Notes under the pieces: generated by a model
Database searches by the model: none
Seen by the model: the letters and a program-made list of their open reading frames with translations, nothing else
Told to the model about the DNA's origin: nothing
Made by a program: the position numbers and the translations under genes
Shown here: positions 12,269 through 24,250 of the stretch, one piece after another
Layout: every line of letters begins with the position of its first letter
Position numbering within the stretch: the stretch's first letter is position 1
DNA from: Theobroma cacao
Lineage: Eukaryota; Streptophyta; Magnoliopsida; Malvales; Malvaceae
Direction: 5' to 3'
Length of the DNA: 64,000 bases
NCBI RefSeq assembly: GCF_000208745.1
Contig: NC_030854.1
Location: forward strand, 38,098,111 to 38,162,110

Positions 12269-15200
12269 CTTCTTCTTCCACTTTCCCCTGCTGGATTTTT
12301 GATTCAAAGAGGAAGTGAAAAACACAATACGGTTCTTTTAGGTTGCCAGGCCTAAGTTTAACTCCTGTAAGTTTTCATAACCCAATTTGTTTGGGCTAGT
12401 CTTGAAAACAGATTGGAAGCTTGACCTGGCCCAAAAAAGAAGCTCTTGAATCCAAACCATATTTAGGATATTTGACAATTTTGGATACAACATATTAACA
12501 TGATATGATAAAATACAGAGTTAAGTGAGTTTGGGTTTAGTGTTATCCTGTTTCGTGTCTTAAATAGATTAAACTTGTATATGACATGTTTACTCATTTA
12601 ATTGATTGTATTATTGTAGACACTTATTTTAAAAAATAAAAAAATAAATAATAATGAAATATAATAAAAAATAATAAATTAAAAAAAGAAAGGAAAGAAC
12701 AAGAAAGGACTGAGCGTATGCTCAACCCCTTCTCTAGTCCATCATTACAGGGCATTAATGTCCTTGAAAAGGCAACTAGATTTAGGGAAGAATGGTCACC
12801 TTCGACCACCTAGTCCCCTTTGTGCTAGAGACATGTGAAATCATGCTCTTCTGAGCATGATTTCACCTCTAGATTATTCAAATTTTTGGGCAATCCAACT
12901 CTTAAAAGGGAACTTGGGGGGGAAAGCAAAAAAACCAAGAAAAAAACAGAGCAATGAAAAAACCCTAAAATCCCTAGTAGCATAAAAAAATCAAAAAAAC
13001 CAGTCGCAGCCAAGAACCAAAAATCGGAGAAACCCAAAAATCCCTTGGTAGCAACCTGTAAATCAAAAAAAATCCTAGCTTTCTAGCAATCATTCTACCC
13101 TAGCCGCAATACAAATCCACAACCCAAAAATACACAATGAAAGAAGGAGAGTAGTTGTGTTTTTGGGGGATTTTTAGTTTTTTTTTTTTTAGGGTAGATT
13201 TTGATTTTTGGGGGTTTTTGCTGCCGCCGAATAGAAAACAAATTTTGGGGGGTTTTGTGCCATAGGTGGGGGTGTTATAGCTTGGGTAGTACCGTCAGCA
13301 GAGAGGGAAGGGTTCCCAGACTCGCACGTTACAACAGATATCATGTTAATTCATCTAATATGAGTCATATAATTCGATTATGATATCGATTTAAACAAGT
13401 TAATCATGCTAATTGTGTTTAAACAGATTTATCATGTCGTAATATATAAAATTTAACTCGATTTATCTAATAAACATATTAATTGTATCGTGTTGTATAA
13501 TTCATATAACATATATATTTGTATACATATTTAAAATCTTAATCCATTTAATTAATCATATTATATTTGCGTTTACCTATACAACTATTAATATTCTATC
13601 TAAACACAATACGTTTATGACACAACAACTCTAATTATCAAATCTATCTTATCTAATTAAACACAATAAAATTATAACACAGTAATACGAATTATCATAT
13701 CTGCTTGTAAATTAATGACCTAAGGTTTTATTTAGGATAGGGTCGTAGCAAAAAATAATAATAATAATAATAATTGGGGAGGCTGATTTTCTTATGTATA
13801 TGAATGAAAAGAATGAAGCAGAATCTTATCATTTATCATATGGAAAGGGTGGTTGAGTATATGTACAACTATGCATTAAAATGACACAATTCTTTCTCAT
13901 ATAAAATTTACAATAACTTGGTGACACAACTACTCTCTAGTTACCATTGAATGGTTACTTCTATGCATTTACTGTTTTTTAATACCTTTAAATATCTTGA
14001 TTTGACTTTTATATGGGTTCTTCACTTTGTGGAAAAAGAAAAATTAATGCCTAGATATATAGTTATAGAGTCATTCAATACATGCAAGATGGCAAGACTT
14101 GACAGTGGTGGAGAATAGCTAGAAATTTTTCAAGTAATTAAGTATAAAAAATAAAAAATTAATGTTCCTTCAAGTTAACTTATTATTTACCATGTTATAT
14201 AACATCTGTTGTTGGTGTAGAAATTAATTAAATTAAATTAAAACTTGATTTTTGTTACAATTAGTAGCATTTAGGTCAGTGGCAACAAAAAATCCTTGGT
14301 ATAGTAAATGGGAAAATTATTGTTTTAAACCTCAAGAATTTAGGTCAGTCTCTTTTCTTTTCTTTTTCTTTTTTTTTCTGCAAAATTATTAACCAAACTT
14401 GATTTAAAGATTACGCACATTTCTTTTATTGCATTCTGGTCATGAAGTAATACACTTAAAGACGAACCGAAAGTGATATCGAAAAGTGGTAGTCAATTTT
14501 TACTTCAAATCGAATTATTAACTCAATTCATAACCTAATATAATTGCTCTCATGTGAAATTGTTTCTTGCTTTTCTTTCTCTTTCTTGGATTCCAAGTCT
14601 AAGTTCACAATGCATCAATCAAGTTGACACTGACTTATTTGTTATCTTTCACCCAGAGCTGGCTTTGCCTGACCATGGAGTTTATGATTTCTCCATCTCC
14701 ATGGTCACATGAATAACTCAAGACTACAAGTTGTCAATGGATCTTGTCAGAAGAAGAAGGAAGCAATATCAAGGAATAATTCTCTCTGGCTGGACCTCTT
14801 GATATATTGATTAAACCTGAAGAAAATATCATGATTTTCTACCTTCTAGTATACTACAAGCATTAAATAAACCAGCCATTTTCATATTGCTGTTGCCTTA
14901 TCCTCTTGGTATTGATTTATTAATTAATAGAAAGAGTTTTTAGATTATACTTTTTGAATTTTTCATTTTTTTTTGAAATAATCATATCGGATATATATAC
15001 GTATGGATATAAATATAAAAATCTTATCTTCCGAATGTATAAAAATAAAAAAAAAATTAAATACATTCCTACCGAATACTCAACCTTTGAGTCCTGAGTC
15101 CAAATAACATGAGTATAGACTTTTATAACTAAACGAAATCATCTCATGCAAACTTAATATTATTAGGTGGTTTGTTCCTAACTTGTTCCCCAATTTAATT

Positions 15201-16732
15201 AAGCAGAAAAGGAGCTTGGTAAGAATCATACTCTTTGATATCACTACCAAATCTTTACAAGAATTCCTCATTGCCTATAAGGCTTGCCAAAGCTAATTAT
15301 CCACAGGAAACCTGGTTAACCCAGATGTTGAAGCACATAGACTAGCATTAGCCATGGGGTTTGGACAGTGGGGATGACCTCAGACCCCTCTATGCACAAG
15401 GCTTGGAGAGGTCATAAAGTCTTCCTAACTCTGCTTTCTGGCAGACCCCCACCCAAAAAGAAAGAAAGAAAAGCATCACTTAGTAGCACAAAGCTCATGC
15501 AATTATTTGTTCAGTTACAATGACAGTGGCTGTTGTCCTCTTGAGGGAGCCTTTTGTCATGTGGAAATCATTGCATCAGAATGTACACAGTCAAAGAGAT
15601 GTGCTGGCAATGAACAAGCTCAAATGCAGGCCACAGGTGGAAAATGGGGAAAAAAAAAAGTGAACCCTTCAATTCAGAAGTAACTCCTTCCAAATGGCTA
15701 TCAAAAATTTTTTGTTCTTATTTAGTACTTCATTTGGTATTTTTATTTTTAGGGTTTAAGATTCAAATTTGAATGTTTTACTTACAATAAAAAATAAAAC
15801 AAATGACATAAAATTATTTTTTAAAAAAGATCAAACGGGACATAAAACGAAAGCAGATTTTGTTTCGAAATACCCTAACTTGCAAGCTGAATTTCAATGT
15901 GATTTGAAATTTCTTGCCCAAGTTGTCAAAGCATGAGCAGGACTTGGGGAAGTTTTGGAATAGATTCCCTATACACTTGCAATGGTAAATTAATGGATTT
16001 TTCCAAGGAAAAAACCCCATTTTTCTCCAATTATGAAAGCAACCCAAAGTTTCTTTTATCATTGCCCAATTTTCTAGACCTTAAAAATGAAAAATTTTCA
16101 AACCCCGATTAAATTAAAATTTAAAATCATTAAAATATTTATAATTAACTTTCAATTCGAGATTTGACATCTAAATATTTGATTTATTAATTAATATATA
16201 AATTTTTTTTATTTTTCTTTAATTCCAATAAAAGAAAACTTCCAATTCAAGACTTAATCGTACAAATCTATAACATTTATTAAAATTATCCTTAAAATGG
16301 TGTCTCCTTCTCCGGCAAATGATACCTAAGACTTTGTCTCCTTCACAACATTTCCAATTTTGACTAGCAATCAAGACTTAATAATAAAAACAAAAATTGA
16401 AAAATTTAGTACTAACTTTGGAAAGATCATTTTCCAATCGACTTGGTCTACCATGATTGTGATCTTACATACATTGGTTTTCAAAGCCAAATTAATATCA
16501 TTAAATTAAAAAAATATTTTTTTTACGCTTTAAAATTAAAAATATTACATATTTATATTATAAAATATTAAAATTTAATATAAAATATATGGAAATTAAA
16601 TTTTTATCTAGACAAAATATTGATAGGAAAAACATTGCATAGACAATGTACATATCTACACAAAACCGTGGCTTTTAAGTCGAAAAATTAATTATAAATA
16701 TCAATAAACTATTAAAAGAAATTAATGAGCTA
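12269..16732. other. AT-rich intergenic region between ERCC1 and the ATL gene
   Basis: This holds the ERCC1 5' flank (12269-12400) and the downstream flank of the ATL gene. No protein gene is recognised. It contains a (TAA)n microsatellite at about 13756-13773 and an AT-rich element at 13330-13720 related to sequence near 56.7 kb. From 15650 to 16730 it is very AT-rich and without features. Confidence 0.5.
13330..13720. repeat. Dispersed AT-rich repeat, copy 1
   Basis: This block shares ordered words with 56640-56975. Examples are ttaatcatgctaat against ttaatcatgttaat, followed by related atcgtgttgt/atcgtattgt and tatttaaa segments. Both read as old copies of one transposon-derived family of unknown class. 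The edges are approximate and no terminal repeats were proved. Confidence 0.35.
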
Positions 16733-17881
16733 TTAAACCGGAGGGCGGCTTGAGTCACCCACCGGTCCAACCGGCGAACTTGAGGAGGATCCTTCGCCAT
16801 CATTTGCCGCCACCTTTGGTGACTTCATGGAAGATGCTCTACTGAAAAACGGTGGTGTCATGCTAAACACCCACCGGTCCGACTTAACTCCCTGGTCCAA
16901 CCTCTCGAGCCGCCTAAAAGACTTTCCCCTACGGCTCCCGCCGTCTTCCCCGGTTCGGAACCCCCGTCGCGAACTCCTTTCCCTGGGCAACACCACCATG
17001 CTCAGTGCCCGGTTCAGCTCCCGTTTCATAAACTGCTTTCGGACCTCGGCCGGCAAACGCAAAGTGAAACGGTCGGTGTTCTCACCTGGCTGGACCAAAG
17101 AGTGTCCGGTGGAGTGAGACCGCGGGAAAAAGAGTTTACGTGCACGGCTCGATCTTGATCCACGTGTGCGGTTCCTGTTTAAAGTTCGGCTCAAACTGAT
17201 TACTTCAACCTCCGGAGCAACTTGGGCATCCACGTCGCAGTTCACATTATTGTTTCTTCTCCTTTCTTCGTCCGTTTCCGACTCACCGTCGTCGTTCTGA
17301 GCCTCGAGGTCTACCTCGGCGGCAGAGTTGTTCAACTCGGTGGGTTGACTCACTGGTTCACCTGGTTGAGGAGCGAGATTAGCTCTACAGACGGGGCAAG
17401 TGTTATGAGAAGCTAACCAAGCGTCGATACATTCAGGGTGGAAAACGTGATCGCATTTGGGTATCAAACGCAGTGTTTCGTCGTCTTCGAATTCATTCAA
17501 ACAAACCGCGCACTCCAGAGCCCCTTTCCCGATCTTGTGAACCTTAACTTCGGAGTAAACCATGGTGGGGAAAGTCTCGATCACCGACGCTTCAAGCCCG
17601 CGCGTCCCGCGCCGCGACCGGCCGGCTCCAGCAGCTACAGGGCGGACGCTGTTGGCGTTGGAATCGGAGCAGTTCCGGATGTAAATCGAGAAAAGACCCA
17701 TAAAGAACAGAGCAGCTATCAAAACGACAACAATTATGGCCATGGAAGGGCTGAAACGCGCGTAGGAGTAACGCTCGTCGCTCTGATTGATCGGTTGGGC
17801 GGCGGAGGGAGGCGGAGAAAGGAGTACGAAGAGGAAGAAGAGGAGAAGAGAAACGATTCCATGTTTGGCGGTGCACGACAT
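16733..17881 (-). CDS. ATL6: ATL-family RING-H2 E3 ubiquitin ligase (ATL6/ATL31-like)
   Basis: This intronless gene encodes a 382-residue membrane E3 ubiquitin ligase of the ATL family. A signal-peptide-like N-terminus (1-28) is followed by a hydrophobic segment (about 47-68), the family GLD box GLEASVIETFP (95-105), and a RING-H2 finger with ligands C124, C127, C143, H145, H148, C151, C162 and C165; Pro164 before the last Cys pair and Trp155 are the usual E2-contact features. The long Ser/Arg-rich C-terminal tail fits the ATL6/ATL31 branch, which in Arabidopsis regulates carbon/nitrogen response and defence through 14-3-3 turnover (established there, inferred here). The open frame on the opposite strand at 17438-18028 is its shadow. 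Its position beside ERCC1 matches the AT3G05200/AT3G05210 pair. Confidence 0.92.
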   Translation of the reverse strand: MSCTAKHGIVSLLLFFLFVLLSPPPSAAQPINQSDERYSYARFSPSMAIIVVVLIAALFFMGLFSIYIRNCSDSNANSVRPVAAGAGRSRRGTRGLEASVIETFPTMVYSEVKVHKIGKGALECAVCLNEFEDDETLRLIPKCDHVFHPECIDAWLASHNTCPVCRANLAPQPGEPVSQPTELNNSAAEVDLEAQNDDGESETDEERRRNNNVNCDVDAQVAPEVEVISLSRTLNRNRTRGSRSSRARKLFFPRSHSTGHSLVQPGENTDRFTLRLPAEVRKQFMKRELNRALSMVVLPRERSSRRGFRTGEDGGSRRGKSFRRLERLDQGVKSDRWVFSMTPPFFSRASSMKSPKVAANDGEGSSSSSPVGPVGDSSRPPV

Positions 17882-18110
17882 GGTGGGATGAGGAGCATTT
17901 GGAGGATTGAGAGACTGAGAATAGAGGGCGGAGGGCGGGTTTTAAATGAGAGAGAGAGAGAGGAAGAAGGAAGGGGAAAGAGGTGGGTGGGGTCCATGGC
18001 TGGAGTTAGTTTCTGTGGTGCTTCTTAGATGGCTGTTGGGGGGTCAGCCGTGGTGAGCCACATGGGAAGGGTGGGTGTGAGTCATTTGTCAAGGAAGGTT
18101 CTAAAGAAAA
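17882..18110 (-). promoter_or_regulatory. Putative ATL gene promoter and 5' UTR
   Basis: Read on the minus strand, this holds a TATA-like TTTAAAA about 60 bases before the ATG (near 17940-17946), a CT-rich patch (17948-17964 complement), and further up a TGACTCA word (18078-18084) next to TTGACA, a W-box core. These fit a stress-inducible gene but are short words that occur by chance. Confidence 0.3.
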
Positions 18111-18149
18111 AGGGTGCTTTGTACAATTTGGGAGGTAGAAATGAGCTCT

Positions 18150-18188
18150 ATAATAATAATAATAATAATAACTATAATAATAATAATG
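18150..18188. repeat. (TAA)n microsatellite
   Basis: An interrupted run of taa/taat units, 35-40 bases long, lies in the ATL upstream region. No function is implied. Confidence 0.8.
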
Positions 18189-21100
18189 ATGATGATGGTA
18201 AAGGTATCTTATAATTTTAATATATTATAAAATTTAATATTTATATCTTATCGAGTTAGATTAATAATAATTTAATCAAAATTCGATTAAAATTTGAATC
18301 TATTAATTTTAATTAAAAGTGACGTAGACAGTTACTACAAAATTTGGTTCGACCTAAATTCAATAATAAAAATATAATTTAATTATTTATATATATTATT
18401 AGTTAAAATTAAAATTAAGTTTAAAGTTAATTTTATATTTAGATGATTTATAAATTAAAATGTTTATTTTATCAATTATAATTAATACATACACTAAAGG
18501 TAATATAAAAAGTAATATTAATATTAAAAATTTTATTATCTATAATTAAATTCAAATAATAACTACCTTAAAATGATTAGGCGTACCCTATTTCAATCTA
18601 TTAATAAGGTATCCCAATCTTAATTAAATGAATCGGACAGCACCGAATATCCATTTACATAGTTCCTATCACCATTCCTACTCTTGTTTGGTAATGTATA
18701 ATTAATGCAAAAGCAAGAGACTTTCATGGCGATATTTGTAGTTATAAAAAGTTACCGATTCTATTAATTACTACTAAACTTGCTTTGGGGTTCTACAAAA
18801 TAAAATAAAAAATCAAACATTATCTATAGACTAATTAATAGTTATTTTCTCAAGTTAAACTAATTACATGTCTTAAACGAAATGTTAAAAAAAACAAGAA
18901 TTCAAACAACTTAATATGTTATTATTTGACATGAAATGGTTCCAAGATCAAGAAACTTCTTAGTTTTTGTTTGTAAAAACCTTAATATAAAAATATGATA
19001 CCTTTCGATCGACTAAAAATAAATAAAATTTTCAAGAATCGTAAATTTTTTAATTTTAAATGAAAACTTTACTCACAACAAGTTAAAAAAATTTCTCTTA
19101 ACATTTACGAGCACATGTTACATACTTAATTTCTAACTGTATTGATGGTATTAGTTCATTGTTGACTTAATTAAAATCGATTTCGCCTTCTATTTATTTA
19201 GTACCCACTAAAAAGTTTTTTTTTGTTTTTGTTTTTATTTTTATTTTGTGAAAACTATAGGTATTAATTAAAAAAAAAGTCAAAATTTCACAGACATAGT
19301 TGAACTAACTTTTTCTTGTCTAGTTCGCAATAATTCCGCATGAAAAAAAAAGTCAAAATTTAGCTTTTACTTTGATTGCAATAGTGGGATAGGATGTGTT
19401 TTTGCTAAGGTGAGGTGGAATGGGATGAGAAGTAGAGGATAAACTTCTAGAAGGATTGAATTCCCTAATTGATGGGGCGTCTAATTAGGGTCATGTTCAA
19501 AGCCTGAACGTTTTGCAGCCATGCAAGACCATTTACAATTTCATGGGTCCCCACTTGGGAATTCAAGTTAGCATCATTGAATTATCTATGGAAATAAACA
19601 AAAACAAAATATTTTCATTGTATTTATTAGTAGGTAAGTGATTTTAAACACGAAATTTTTCATATACATGTTACACGTAATTATACGTAATGAAAATATC
19701 GGTATATATCATAAAATTTACTGTGATGATGAAATCCGTAATTTTAAAAGAGAAATAAAGATGGAATTTTACGAGTTATATTGTTAAAATTGATTTTTAT
19801 GTATGAAAATTTTTTAAACATTGTTAATTATGGCCGATCATGTTTTTAGTACGTATATGTAATTTAGATTTAGATTGTTAATTAAATTTTTAGAATTGGA
19901 ATCAAAGCAAATCACATAGAGGTGGTTGAAATAATTGAGTATTTGATTCATTGATTAGTATATAATCCTTTACTTAGATAGTAGAGTTCGAATTTTTTTT
20001 TTAATTAAAAAAAAAAACACTGAGAGGCGGCTGAAGTAGCCAAATTCTTTCTTCCAAAATGGTGTGTCCACTGTTTGATCATTGTGAGAGTAGGGCTTTG
20101 AAGCAATCTAGACTCAATCAGGCTGCTTGAGCAGCCAATTAATGTACTTTGCTTGGCTCCAGTTTTTGAATCTTGAAAAGAATCTTTTGCTTTCTTTAAT
20201 CAGTTTTCCTGCTTCTAGGCTCAAGTGCCACTTGGAAAATTTGGTTAAATTATTAGATTCCGCCAGGAAGCCCTGGAAGAAATTCTTGTAAGTTAAAAGC
20301 CAGGTGTGCATGTGGATTGGGCATAGCAAAGCAGAGTTTGCAAGGAATTTGTTTTACTTCCTGGAAGCTGCAACATATAGTCAAAAGCTTCTTGCAAAGA
20401 ACATGTTCCACGGGACCCCAGCTTGGAAAAGAAAAGCAAATAAAGAAAAGAAAATAAGGGTTTTCCCTCTTAACAATTCTGTTAATTTTTTGTATTTATC
20501 GTCGTTTTTTCAATGTACTCCAATATATGCTTAACTTTAATAAAAATTAACTCTCGTTAGATTTAATATTCATTAACATTTCTTAACTCTAATGCAAAAT
20601 TTTGTCGAGAACCCGGTTCGGGTTTTCCATTCTTTATTTGTACCCGATGATTATATTATGCAAATGGGGTAGTTCTTTTTTAATTAATGTCCCTAATCAT
20701 CCTTGATGAAGGCAAGATTCCATTTTAATATTTTTTTCTTTTAAAACTTTCTAGCAATGGGAAGAAGCTTAACAATTATTGGCTAAGTACATAAAGAGAA
20801 GCATTAGATTCTGGCAGCTATAAGGACAAGAAAACTACGAGCGGAGAGAGTGGAGGAGGCTGAAGCTCCCTCTCCTTGTTGACATTGCCTTCACACACAT
20901 GATGACTCTAGGAAGAGATAGCGGGACTCTACTGAGCTTTCAAGCAAACCAATAGCTCACAAGCAACGCGTAAACTTGACTAAGTCACCCAGCAATATTG
21001 ACTGAAAAACCCTACTTAAAGCTAGGCTATAATACTACTTAATTCGTTGTTCTTTTCTTAATTACTATACGAAAATGCTTTGCCAACTAGTTCTTCTTTT

Positions 21101-22569
21101 GAGCATAAAACTCCATATGGATAATACCCATTTGAACGGGCTCAGACTCATTCAATATTCTTCTCTGTCGGATATTGCAGCCATGGCTGGCTACATATAT
21201 ATATCCCATCGTATGATCCTACAATTTTTTAGTCTGTCGATAAATATTAGAACCCTTTACTAATAACAAAGGGTCAGGGAGTAAGTTCATCAATTTTGAT
21301 GATATTAATTTTGAATGCACGATTTTACGATACATTTTATTTTTGTTTTACATAAAATCGATTGAATAATATATTCGTTTTATTTGTTTTGTTGTTAATA
21401 AAATATTGTATTTTATGGATAATTATCGTTTTCGAGATATACGTAAAGTGAATATAATATACGTTGAGAAGAGCATAGGTTTACAATTCTAACTTGTAAT
21501 ACTTTCCGGAATTAAACTATGCAATTCAAACCCATGGTGAGTCGAATTGTCTACAGGCTGACTTCTGTTATTGAATTAAATTAAATTAATTGATATCTGA
21601 TTCTTTTCAGTTCTTGGCAGGCATAAATCAGTTGAATAATTTGCATTCAAGTTTGACATGAAATAAATTAACTTAACAGCCTATGGCATTTACGCAACAG
21701 AATGGTGATAAAACAGGCTATATATTCTATTATCTTAATGTTGAATTAATTAGCATTTTTCTTTTTAAAACTAAAAAAAAAAACATATATACTAGTAAAC
21801 ATGTAGAAAATTAAAGTTGTTCTTGCCAGGAAAAAGCCTTCCAAAGTTTTTAGAATTGATCAACTTTCTTCTTGTCTCTACCTGTTTAAGCATTATATAT
21901 TCTTGTCTGATTTCTGTTTCCTCCTTGATTCATTAAAATATCAAAAACCCAAACTTTATCTTCAATATCCAACAATTGGGATCAATCAATTTTATCAATT
22001 ATATAATATAAACTTTGTTTTTTCCTTGTTTAATTATATTTAAATGAGAATTCGTTAATTTTTCGTAAAAAGAAATTCAAGATTTTCAATTCAACTTAAA
22101 TTTTACTTTTTTTTTATAATTTTCAAACACTCTATGATTAATAGAGACATGCATTTAAGATTAGATACGCTATCGATTTGATATAGAAAAATTTTGCAAA
22201 GGTTTGTCCAATGTTTGATCATGTTTTTGGCATATAATCAACGATTACATGCATGTGGTGGACCTTTAATAAGCAATTACAAGGCTAAATCCACTATTGA
22301 AAAAACTATTGTCCTTTTGCTAGTTGGTCCAAACACGTTTCTGGGAATTGGTTTTCCCCTAAGATTCAAAGGAAGCCTGCAGGAAATTGTGTTCCAAGTT
22401 GGGGGATAGCATCATTACATATAAGAATCTATGGCATTCGGAAGCAAATTGCTACAAGCAATTTGTTCTTCTTGGAATCTGATCTCATACGGTAAAACAT
22501 TTCTTGAAAGAATATTAAATTTTCAAATAAGAATTTGCTTCATATAATAATTACCATTAATCATAACGT

Positions 22570-22690
22570 CACTTTTTAAAATAATAATAATTAATAAATG
22601 ATTAATTATAAAAATTTATTTAATTTAAAATAAAATATAAAGTCTTAATCAAAGAATTTATTTAAATTTTTTTAAATGATTTATTTTTAT
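22570..22690 (+). repeat. Dispersed AT-rich repeat family, copy A
   Basis: The order of words (ataataattaat, attataa-aacttattta-like, taaagtctta, atttatttaaattttt) matches the copy at 24063-24250, with about 1.4 kb between them. The class is unknown and the borders are approximate. Confidence 0.4.
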
Positions 22691-23059
22691 TTAAAGATAT
22701 TATGCTTGGAAAGGAGGATGGGGTTCTGTTAATTGGAGCCCAAGAAAAAGATAAAAGAGTGTGGGAGCTCTTTTGTGTTGACATTCTTCTTCACCACTCA
22801 TGACAAGAATTCCTTTTGAATTTTTAATCAAAGAGAGTGGGGAGCAAGCAAAGTATTTCAGAAGAAGAGATGAAAGCAAGAAAACTATCCCACAAATTAA
22901 AGTTTATTGACCAAGTCATCCCAGCAATTTTGACCGAAATTAAAAAAAAAGAAACAAAGCCAGATAAATTAGTCTTTCCTTTAAAAAAAAAAAGAAAAAT
23001 GGTAATAAATAGAACTTGATGTGGATGGCATGGTATCCAGTTGAACGGCTAAATATATA

Positions 23060-23313
23060 CCCTCTCTGTCTCAATTTTTTTTTTGAAATATTTTAAAATG
23101 AAACCATTTTTTTATTTTTAGACATTTAATATTGTACTTTTTTTATATCACAAATTTATTTTTCATGATTTAAAAAATTTCATATTAAATAGCATTAAAC
23201 ATTTATATTATAATTTTTTTAAAAAATTAAAATAAAATACGTCGAAATAAATATTTTTATCTTAATTTTCATGAAAATAAAATAAAGACAAACATTTAAA
23301 GATGAAAAAATAG
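23060..23313. mobile_element. Stowaway-like MITE (degenerate)
   Basis: The left end after a TA reads ccctctctgtctcaat, close to the Stowaway terminal motif (CTCCCTCCGT-type). The right end reads acatttaaagatgaaaaaatag followed by TA, a weak inverted partner. The length of about 254 bases and AT-rich interior fit this non-autonomous Tc1/mariner-related group. A more diverged relative may lie at 61119-61320. Confidence 0.4.
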
Positions 23314-24062
23314 TATATATATACATACTATGGGAGGCAAAATGGTCTTTAGGGAATGAACTTGCTAATCTACCAACTTATCCATATAACATCAATTGTT
23401 AATGATATATGTATTTCTAATTTTTAAATTAATAATTACTATTTTTATTTGTTATTGTTGAAAGAAAGCATTCTTAAAAGTATAAAAAAAAATTTATATT
23501 ATACGCACAATTAATAAAAGTATTGTACTTATAATATCAAATTAATACTACAAACATTCTCATAGCTAGGTAAAGCAGGAACCCAGAGAGAAAATTTCAC
23601 AGTAAAGCAAAACCATCCAGAAAAATTCAAACATAAACAACAAATTGGTTAAAGAGACATTGAGGAAATTTAAGGTGAAAGAAAATGATGTTGGTGGTTG
23701 AAGCTTCAACTCATTGAAATTCTTTGTTTGCAGCCATTTAAATGAACACACCTTCATTTGGTATAATTGACAGGTCAAGCTATCCAGAAGTTGACTTTTT
23801 GCTATTTATTTATATTTTTTTGATTTCTAGGGAAAGCCCATTTGACTTTAGGATCTGATGAAGAAAAATTTGTACTTCAAGAACAACTTTGGGTCTATGG
23901 TCTCTGTACCCAACAAAAAGGATGATCTAAGTCTTTATTTTTGCAATATATTAATTTGAATTCAGAACACAGAAGATAGACCCATTTTTCCCATTCCAAA
24001 ATTTTATCATATTTAATAGTAGAGAAAGAAATTCATACAGACTTATTAAGAAAAATTCAATC

Positions 24063-24250
24063 AAGTCTTTATGTTTAGATTTTAAATCAAATAAAACTAT
24101 TATGACTGATAATAATTAATCAATCGTTAGTTATAAGAACTTATTTAGTTTGAAATAAATTTATAAAGATTTAATTGAATGTAATAAAAAAATAAAAATT
24201 TATTTAAATTTTTATAAATAATTTAAAAGTTTTCTTAAGCATTATTTCTT
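24063..24250 (+). repeat. Dispersed AT-rich repeat family, copy B
   Basis: This is the longest copy of the family also seen at 22570-22690 and, inverted, at 63925-64000. The inverted copy shares a long run around attacattcaattaa / attacatgcaattaa, so the element has moved or been copied in both orientations. Confidence 0.45.

Noticed and set aside
12268..12325. Longer ERCC1 start at 12325
   Set aside because: It is possible, but the added 19 residues look like translated leader; the ATG at 12268 already gives a normal family length.
12624..13037. Phe/Leu-rich minus-strand frames
   Set aside because: They translate poly-A and poly-T sequence; composition alone explains them.
17438..18028. 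A 196-codon open frame on the + strand
   Set aside because: It lies over the ATL gene and its promoter on the opposite strand; the real protein on the minus strand has clear domains and explains the codon bias.
22837..23019. Lys-rich 60-codon frame starting MGSKQSISEEEMKARK
   Set aside because: It opens on a non-ATG codon, turns into poly-Lys from A runs and has no family resemblance.
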